Positions 59,686-64,000 of a stretch of 64,000 nt of DNA are shown here, in pieces; position 1 is the first letter of the stretch, and each line of letters begins with the position of its first letter. The DNA is from Bacteroidaceae bacterium (GTDB taxonomy: Bacteria > Bacteroidota > Bacteroidia > Bacteroidales > Bacteroidaceae), in NCBI GenBank assembly GCA_017466065.1, contig JAFTUV010000033.1, positions 1 to 64,000 of the forward strand, written 5' to 3'. Made by a program: the position numbers and the translations under genes. Under the pieces are notes generated by a model. It worked only from the letters and a program-made list of their open reading frames with translations. It was not told where the DNA came from and ran no database searches.

Positions 59686-60672
59686 TTATTCCCCACCATA
59701 AACATTCTCTATATTCTCCATCACAGCCATAAGTTCATCGACCTTTTCGGCACGAAGAAGGGCAATGCGCAGAGGACGAAAATCGGGCAACCCCTTGAAC
59801 AGAGGTGTTGCAGCAAGATGACGACGCACGTGCAGAATGCCGGGACGCTCGCCCAGACGCTCCACACTGTCGCGCACCTGTGTGCGAAGAATATCCATAC
59901 ATTCACCGAAAGTGAATGGGACAGCCGGCTCCCCATTGAGAAGATAATGCTTCACATCGCGAAATATCCACGGCTGACCGAAGCTGGCACGGCCAATCAT
60001 TATGGCATCTACCCCGTAACGGGAGAAACACTCGCGGGCACGTTCGGGAGTTTTTATATCGCCGTTGCCTATTATGGGAATGTGCATACGGGGGTTCTCC
60101 TTTATTTTACCTATAAGAGTCCAATCGGCATCGCCGGTGTACATCTGGGCACGGGTGCGACCGTGAACGGTGAGTGCCGCAATACCGCAATCCTGCAAAC
60201 GCTCGGCAAGTTCCACAATGCATTTGCTGTTCTCGTCCCAGCCGAGGCGTGTCTTCACGGTAACGGGAATTTTCACCGCATCCACCACCGCCTTTGTAAT
60301 TTCGAGCAGTTTGGGAATATTCTGCAACATTCCTGCACCGCAACCCTTGCGGGCAACCTTCTTCACGGGGCAACCGAAATTTATATCAAGAATATCGGGG
60401 CGGGCCTGTTCCACACGCAAGGCAGCTTCCACCATCGGAGCAACCTCGTTACCATAAATCTGTATGGCCACAGGACGCTCCTCGTCGTAAACGGCGAGCT
60501 TACGCACGGTGCTGTTCACATCGCGTATGAGAGCGTCGCTCGACACAAATTCGGTATATACCATATCCACTCCGAACCGCTTGCACAGCAAGCGGAAAGC
60601 AGCATCGGTTACATCCTCCATAGGAGCAAGGAACACCGGATATTTTCCAAATTCAATGTCGGCAATCTTCAT
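59686..60672 (-). CDS. dusB: tRNA-dihydrouridine synthase
   Basis: A 328-residue flavoenzyme that reduces uridines in the D-loop of tRNA. The N-terminal APMEDVTDAAFR segment, the NFGCPVKKVARKGCGAGML catalytic-Cys region, KTRLGW, HGRTRAQMY, GNGDI and MIGRASFGQPWIF are the classic Dus motifs, and length fits the DusB subgroup. The ATG at 60672 is preferred over an in-frame TTG two codons earlier. It is a single gene, convergent with the immunity gene, ending 5 bases after it. Confidence 0.93.
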   Translation of the reverse strand: MKIADIEFGKYPVFLAPMEDVTDAAFRLLCKRFGVDMVYTEFVSSDALIRDVNSTVRKLAVYDEERPVAIQIYGNEVAPMVEAALRVEQARPDILDINFGCPVKKVARKGCGAGMLQNIPKLLEITKAVVDAVKIPVTVKTRLGWDENSKCIVELAERLQDCGIAALTVHGRTRAQMYTGDADWTLIGKIKENPRMHIPIIGNGDIKTPERARECFSRYGVDAIMIGRASFGQPWIFRDVKHYLLNGEPAVPFTFGECMDILRTQVRDSVERLGERPGILHVRRHLAATPLFKGLPDFRPLRIALLRAEKVDELMAVMENIENVYGGE

Positions 60673-60732
60673 AAACAATCTATTTGCCCGCGAAATTAGT
60701 GTAAAAAACGGGAATTTACAAACAATACCCCA

Positions 60733-62160
60733 TCAGCCTTGCGGTGTAAGAAACTGTTTAAATTCAGAAAGGGGGATGGACTGCCCTATAAGATTCCAAG
60801 AGATACAAAGACTGTTCTTGCTCTTTGAACGGGCAACACAGGCAAACTCGGCAGGGGTGATTTTTTCGAGGAAGGGATAGGCTGCAAGCGAGAGCGTGTG
60901 CGACGAGAGCTCTCCGTTGTGTTCCAGCGTTACCGTTATATTCTTGCGGTCGATAGCCACATTAGCAACCTCGTAGTCGGTGAGATAGACAAGGTCACTC
61001 TCCACCGATGAATTCACAGCCTCCATAAGCAGTGCACCGCATCGGCCCACAATTTGTTTCTCCGCAATTTTCTTCCACATACGTTCCTCGCTGCCCCTCG
61101 GGTTCTCAAAATCGATACATTGTAATTCTGTTGGCAGATTAAAAGTATTCACCAGCGGTTCGTCGAAACAGAGCGACAACCGCCTTGTGTCACTATCATA
61201 ATCATAGGCTGCGTAACCAATATTACCTGTGGGAATATCATATATCTGTGCCACCTGCGTGCGGTCCTCGTCGCAAGCTATCATAAACATAAAATTATAG
61301 CTTTCGACAAGGTTGTAGGAGAGAGTTTCGCCGGCAACTGCTCGCAGCCGCATCGCAATGTAGGAGCCATGAAGTTTCGACTTTGTTTCCACCACACTCC
61401 AATACCATAATTCGCTGCCACTGCCTAATGAGGAACCGGGAGTGAACCAAAAAGAGTCGTCGCCAACATCGAACAGCAGCCCATTCTCGCGCAAATGGTT
61501 TTCAAAATATTCCTCCTCGACATAATTACCGAATATCGCCTGCATACCGCAAAGGAGTTTCAGTTGCGTTATATTTTCGTCGGCAATATCGAAGGAGATA
61601 ATTTTTTCGGCAGCCTGTCGCGCCCGTGTGTTTGTGGGAAAGGCACAGAAAAGCATATCATTTAGAGCATTAAGCTGCTTGCGAAGCTGCTTAACCCCCT
61701 TTACTGTATAAGGATTTATGCCCTCACGCAATATAAAGGCATAGGACAACATTCCATAATATAGTTGCGGTGTCTGCAAGCGCATTTCGTGCAGATGAGC
61801 AGAAAGTTCCTTTTCGAAGCGCGGAGAGATGGCAGCAAAATCCTCGACAAGAAGAGAAACAAAGACATCGGAGGGATAGCCCACGCCAAGCACCCCTTGC
61901 AGTTCACGCCACAGGTCACGCCCACAAGAAACACTCCGTGCAGCAAGCTCAATATCCTCGTCGCTTATAAAGAACCCCTCGCGCAACTTGTCCCAAATTG
62001 CCGCCACCGTTTCGGGTGAAACAGCCTCTCCCTTCTTTATGCGGCCTATGGTGCTACGACTATCCTTGCCATAACCCAACAGAGCAGCCAATTTACTATC
62101 GCTGCCCGCAAAAACACCATCGCTGAAAAGTACCTGCAAGAATTCCCGCCGTTCGTTCAT
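60733..62160 (-). CDS. Large protein with N-terminal DNA-binding-like region, family not recognised
   Basis: A 475-residue soluble protein. Residues about 20-45 (SKLAALLGYGKDSRSTIGRIKKGEAV) look like a helix-turn-helix recognising DNA, and the rest is a mixed alpha/beta region that could be a sensor or effector domain. No catalytic motif and no membrane segment is seen. I do not recognise the family. It has its own promoter at 62182-62212, and its 5' side borders the phage-like region, so it might be a regulator acquired with it or a chromosomal gene next to an integration site. Confidence 0.55.
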   Translation of the reverse strand: MNERREFLQVLFSDGVFAGSDSKLAALLGYGKDSRSTIGRIKKGEAVSPETVAAIWDKLREGFFISDEDIELAARSVSCGRDLWRELQGVLGVGYPSDVFVSLLVEDFAAISPRFEKELSAHLHEMRLQTPQLYYGMLSYAFILREGINPYTVKGVKQLRKQLNALNDMLFCAFPTNTRARQAAEKIISFDIADENITQLKLLCGMQAIFGNYVEEEYFENHLRENGLLFDVGDDSFWFTPGSSLGSGSELWYWSVVETKSKLHGSYIAMRLRAVAGETLSYNLVESYNFMFMIACDEDRTQVAQIYDIPTGNIGYAAYDYDSDTRRLSLCFDEPLVNTFNLPTELQCIDFENPRGSEERMWKKIAEKQIVGRCGALLMEAVNSSVESDLVYLTDYEVANVAIDRKNITVTLEHNGELSSHTLSLAAYPFLEKITPAEFACVARSKSKNSLCISWNLIGQSIPLSEFKQFLTPQG

Positions 62161-62181
62161 AATAGACTCCCATTAACATCG

Positions 62182-62212
62182 CGAAGATAGTAAATTGTTC
62201 CTAACCTGCAAA
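62182..62212 (-). promoter_or_regulatory. Promoter of the unknown 475-residue gene
   Basis: On the minus strand TTTG, exactly 19 bases, then TATCTTCG, about 20 bases before the ATG at 62160. Confidence 0.7.
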
Positions 62213-62403
62213 GCAACAACCCGCCACGCCTGTACCAAAAGATGCGGTATTTGGTGCAATGTTACACAAGCACCATTTTAAATACGAAATAAAATTGCAA
62301 ACTACAATATATCCAACTATTTAATCACGGCAAAACCAAAAGCGCAACTTTGCAAAAACGAAATGTGATTTTCAAAGCAAAAACGAAATGCACAAAAATT
62401 ACA

Positions 62404-62433
62404 GAAAAAGCCACTCATTTGAGCGGCTTTTTT
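62404..62433. terminator. Bidirectional hairpin terminator at the edge of the phage-like region
   Basis: AAAAAGCCaCTC / GAGcGGCTTTTTT with loop ATTT. Both ends carry A/T runs; it ends the leftward methylase gene, which stops 50 bases to the right. The rest of the 323-base gap (62161-62483) contains the promoter above and no further gene. Confidence 0.75.
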
Positions 62434-62483
62434 CATTTGTTCAAACAGTATTTGAACAACATTCAAAAGGAACAATATATAGT

Positions 62484-63308
62484 TTAAGCAATTCGGTACA
62501 GCATTATATCTGTGTATTGTGAGTTGTAGTTCATATGAGCGTTAAACTCTATTTTATGCGCATTCTCAAACGGATTTCCGAGCGTTTGATTGTTTCCTAA
62601 CCAATCACACAACTCAACAATAGAAGACTTGTTAGAAGTGAAATAAACAAAGCGTTTGCCTTGCAGAACTGTAAGAACATCCAAATAGTCGGCTAACGTC
62701 CAACTCATATTGTATGTTCCAACCTCAGTGCACAAATAAGGAGGGTCAACCAAGAATACCACATTTGGATTGTCCTTGTACTTCTCGAACAGTTCTCGAT
62801 AGTCGCAACTTACAATCTCAAGGCCATCCAAAAAGCCATCACACGAATAATCATTCTTGCGGACATTGTTGTACATTCCTTCCTTGCGTAGAGCATCAAG
62901 AGAAAGCACATACTTCATCGAGAACAACAGCGAGGACGATACTGTAATATAGTCCACAAACCCGGTTTGTTCCTCACGCTCCAATCGCTCAAATATAAGT
63001 TCGCGTGTATCCTTGTCTATCAATTTATGGCGAGGACAATCTTTTACAATGACACGCAAATCAGCAAGCAGCCTGTTGGTTCTGTCTATGTTCTCCAACC
63101 GCTGGCGGTAGTTGTCATAGTCATTATACACAACGGTTGCATTCGGTTTGTTGTACTTTGTTATATGGGACAACAGACCGGAACCTCCGAACAAATCCAC
63201 GAATACGGCATTATCATCCAACGTGGCGAGTATTTTCTTGTACTCTTTGGCAAACATTCTCTTTTGGCCGACAAACGGCAATGGAGCGGACAAATATTCT
63301 TTTCTCAT
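62484..63308 (-). CDS. Dam-type (D12 class) adenine-specific DNA methyltransferase
   Basis: A 274-residue N6-adenine methylase of the Dam/DpnM group. Motif X (PLPFVGQKR), SAM-binding motif I (VDLFGGSGLLSH) and catalytic DPPY (FLVDPPYL) appear in the order X, I, IV typical of the alpha class. It may methylate GATC or another short site; the target cannot be told. The start MRKEYLSAP is chosen because upstream codons are unlike the family; a TTG 12 codons earlier is the alternative. Such stand-alone methylases are common in prophages and help evade host restriction. Confidence 0.88.
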   Translation of the reverse strand: MRKEYLSAPLPFVGQKRMFAKEYKKILATLDDNAVFVDLFGGSGLLSHITKYNKPNATVVYNDYDNYRQRLENIDRTNRLLADLRVIVKDCPRHKLIDKDTRELIFERLEREEQTGFVDYITVSSSLLFSMKYVLSLDALRKEGMYNNVRKNDYSCDGFLDGLEIVSCDYRELFEKYKDNPNVVFLVDPPYLCTEVGTYNMSWTLADYLDVLTVLQGKRFVYFTSNKSSIVELCDWLGNNQTLGNPFENAHKIEFNAHMNYNSQYTDIMLYRIA

Positions 63309-63374
63309 AGCAGCAACAATTTGATGCTGCAAAGGTCTGAACAATCCGAAAGAACAACAAAATAACAGCCCACT

Positions 63375-63617
63375 TCACACTGCACGAAGCGTGCAGTCTT
63401 TTCCAAAACGCTTGATAACACCATATACCTTGCGTTCGCTCACATCGTACTTATCGGCCAGCACATTGACTATATAAGTCACCTTGTCGCCGTTCCTCCG
63501 CATACGCTCGTAGTCGGAATAAAGGTCGATATACTTGCAGTCTTCTGGCTTATATCCTATCTCTGTAAGCCGATTTAGCAACTCTTTATTAAAATTCAAT
63601 ATCTCAAATACTGTCAT
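63375..63617 (-). CDS. Small DNA-binding phage-like protein
   Basis: An 80-residue protein whose C-terminal half (ADKYDVSERKVYGVIKRFGKD) looks like a helix-turn-helix of the kind found in phage activators such as Mor/C. No other feature is seen. It lies 66 bases upstream of the methylase gene in the same direction and would share its transcript. Confidence 0.55.
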   Translation of the reverse strand: MTVFEILNFNKELLNRLTEIGYKPEDCKYIDLYSDYERMRRNGDKVTYIVNVLADKYDVSERKVYGVIKRFGKDCTLRAV

Positions 63618-63632
63618 ACTCTATATTTTTAC

Positions 63633-63640
63633 TATCTTTG
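63633..63640 (+). promoter_or_regulatory. Promoter box of the candidate structured RNA
   Basis: Perfect TATCTTTG facing right, in a region where both neighbouring genes are on the minus strand. Confidence 0.6.
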
Positions 63641-63767
63641 TAACGCCAATCACATATATAAACAAAGCCACGACAGCGGCATAGGGTATATAGCCCCCGG
63701 TCGCGCTGTTGTGGCGTTTTATGTTATTATGTGATTGGCGTTACATTTAACAGACTGGGGGCTTTTT
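63641..63767 (+). ncRNA. Candidate structured RNA with nested stems and a possible pseudoknot
   Basis: An outer stem GTAACGCCAATCACATA (63640-63656) pairs exactly with 63728-63744. Inside, GCCACGACAGCG (63667-63678) pairs with 63704-63715 (one wobble). The loop of this inner stem contains AGCCCCCGGTC (63692-63702), which pairs over 11 bases (one wobble) with GACTGGGGGCT (63753-63763), followed by TTTTT. So the 3' pairing either forms a pseudoknot or acts as a terminator competing with the inner stem. Transcription on the + strand from the box at 63633 would give an RNA of about 120 nt. No family is recognised. Confidence 0.5.
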
Positions 63768-63984
63768 AAATCTCCCAATCTGTTGAGGTTTCAAGTTCCA
63801 GAGTCAAGAATCTTATGTACTCTTTATTCTTAATGCTACGCTTCAGAATTTCCCGGCTCTTGTACTTTTTCTTTATAACAAAAGATTTGTATCCAGCGGA
63901 CATATAGACATACTGCCACCAAATAGGGGATACATGTTCTGCAAATTTCTTGCGAACATTATAAGCGCAATGGTGTACAGTCAT
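63766..63984 (-). CDS. Small unknown protein, phage-like region
   Basis: A 72-residue, Lys- and Tyr-rich protein (GYKSFVIKKKYKSREILKRS) of no family I recognise. Its stop overlaps the T-run of the structured RNA on the other strand. Small basic ORFs like this fill the early regions of Bacteroidota prophages, which is the only support for a phage origin. Confidence 0.4.
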   Translation of the reverse strand: MTVHHCAYNVRKKFAEHVSPIWWQYVYMSAGYKSFVIKKKYKSREILKRSIKNKEYIRFLTLELETSTDWEI

Positions 63985-64000
63985 GCCGAGGTAACTGTTC

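Noticed and set aside
62341..62433. Small plus-strand RNA from a CAACTTTG box to the terminator at 62404-62433
   Set aside because: The box misses a consensus base, no -33 element is present, and the terminator is explained by the leftward methylase gene.
63640..63767. Retron-type noncoding RNA
   Set aside because: The 17-bp outer repeat recalls the a1/a2 pairing of retrons, but no reverse transcriptase gene is in the window and there is no msd-like long hairpin. It remains possible only if one lies just beyond the right edge.

Overview
The window is a stretch of chromosome from a gut-type member of the Bacteroidales (Bacteroidota). The evidence is Bacteroidota-type promoters (TAnnTTTG, often with TTTG about 19-20 bases upstream) in front of many genes; gene orders seen in that group (fur-purA-zinc peptidase-hisS, DUF4271-hemD-rnpA-yidD-tatD); a GH84 domain very like the Bacteroides O-GlcNAcase; T9SS-like C-terminal tails on the secreted glycosidases; and a KorAB oxidoreductase with a fused gamma-alpha subunit. 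The genus cannot be resolved from the sequence alone.

Layout. 0.2-6.5 kb: a TPR protein, an AraC-type regulator with a small palindromic mobile element (MITE) at its stop codon, an AlkD-like protein, then the fur-purA-peptidase-hisS run. 6.6-11.2 kb: a lipoprotein, a GNAT enzyme and the pta-ackA acetate operon. 11.2-14.6 kb: a leftward efp-glycosyltransferase-radC-SufT-like-lpxH operon. 14.9-20.3 kb: a tripartite RND efflux operon. 20.5-23.4 kb: korAB. 23.5-34.1 kb: two divergent secreted glycosidases, a 2303-residue GH84/beta-trefoil/GH2 fusion and a GH20 hexosaminidase, which look like a host-glycan (GlcNAc/galactose) degradation pair. 34.3-40.3 kb: an A+T-rich defence island with a methyltransferase-like protein, a 1335-residue GIY-YIG-like/helicase/Eco57I-methylase protein, and a decayed YhcG/DUF1016 nuclease gene fused to a HigA-type antitoxin end. 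40.5-50 kb: housekeeping genes (rpsO, typA, comM, hemD, rnpA, yidD, tatD) and tRNA-Gln. 50-56 kb: a leftward operon joining a porin and a nucleoside-gate transporter to mtnN and luxS, then a dTDP-3-amino-sugar cassette. 56-60 kb: an acyltransferase and a toxin gene flanked by two near-identical putative immunity genes. 60-64 kb: dusB, an unknown DNA-binding-like protein, and the edge of a phage-like region with a Dam-type methylase, small phage-like ORFs and a candidate structured RNA.

How the parts work together. The GH84-GH2 and GH20 enzymes share N-terminal signals, beta-trefoil-like modules and sorting-type tails, so they probably act together outside the cell on mucin, glycosaminoglycan or glycoprotein sugars. 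KorAB and Pta-AckA fit anaerobic carbon metabolism ending in acetate. MtnN and LuxS detoxify S-adenosylhomocysteine and make AI-2; their coupling to an outer-membrane and an inner-membrane transporter suggests uptake of the substrate or movement of the product.

Most likely to be new: the toxin with duplicated membrane-anchored immunity genes (57.7-59.7 kb), the pseudoknot-prone RNA at 63.64-63.77 kb, the methylase/helicase restriction-like pair (34.3-39.3 kb), the porin-transporter-mtnN-luxS operon, and several palindromic repeats, including a 154-188 bp repeat present in inverted orientation 28 kb apart.
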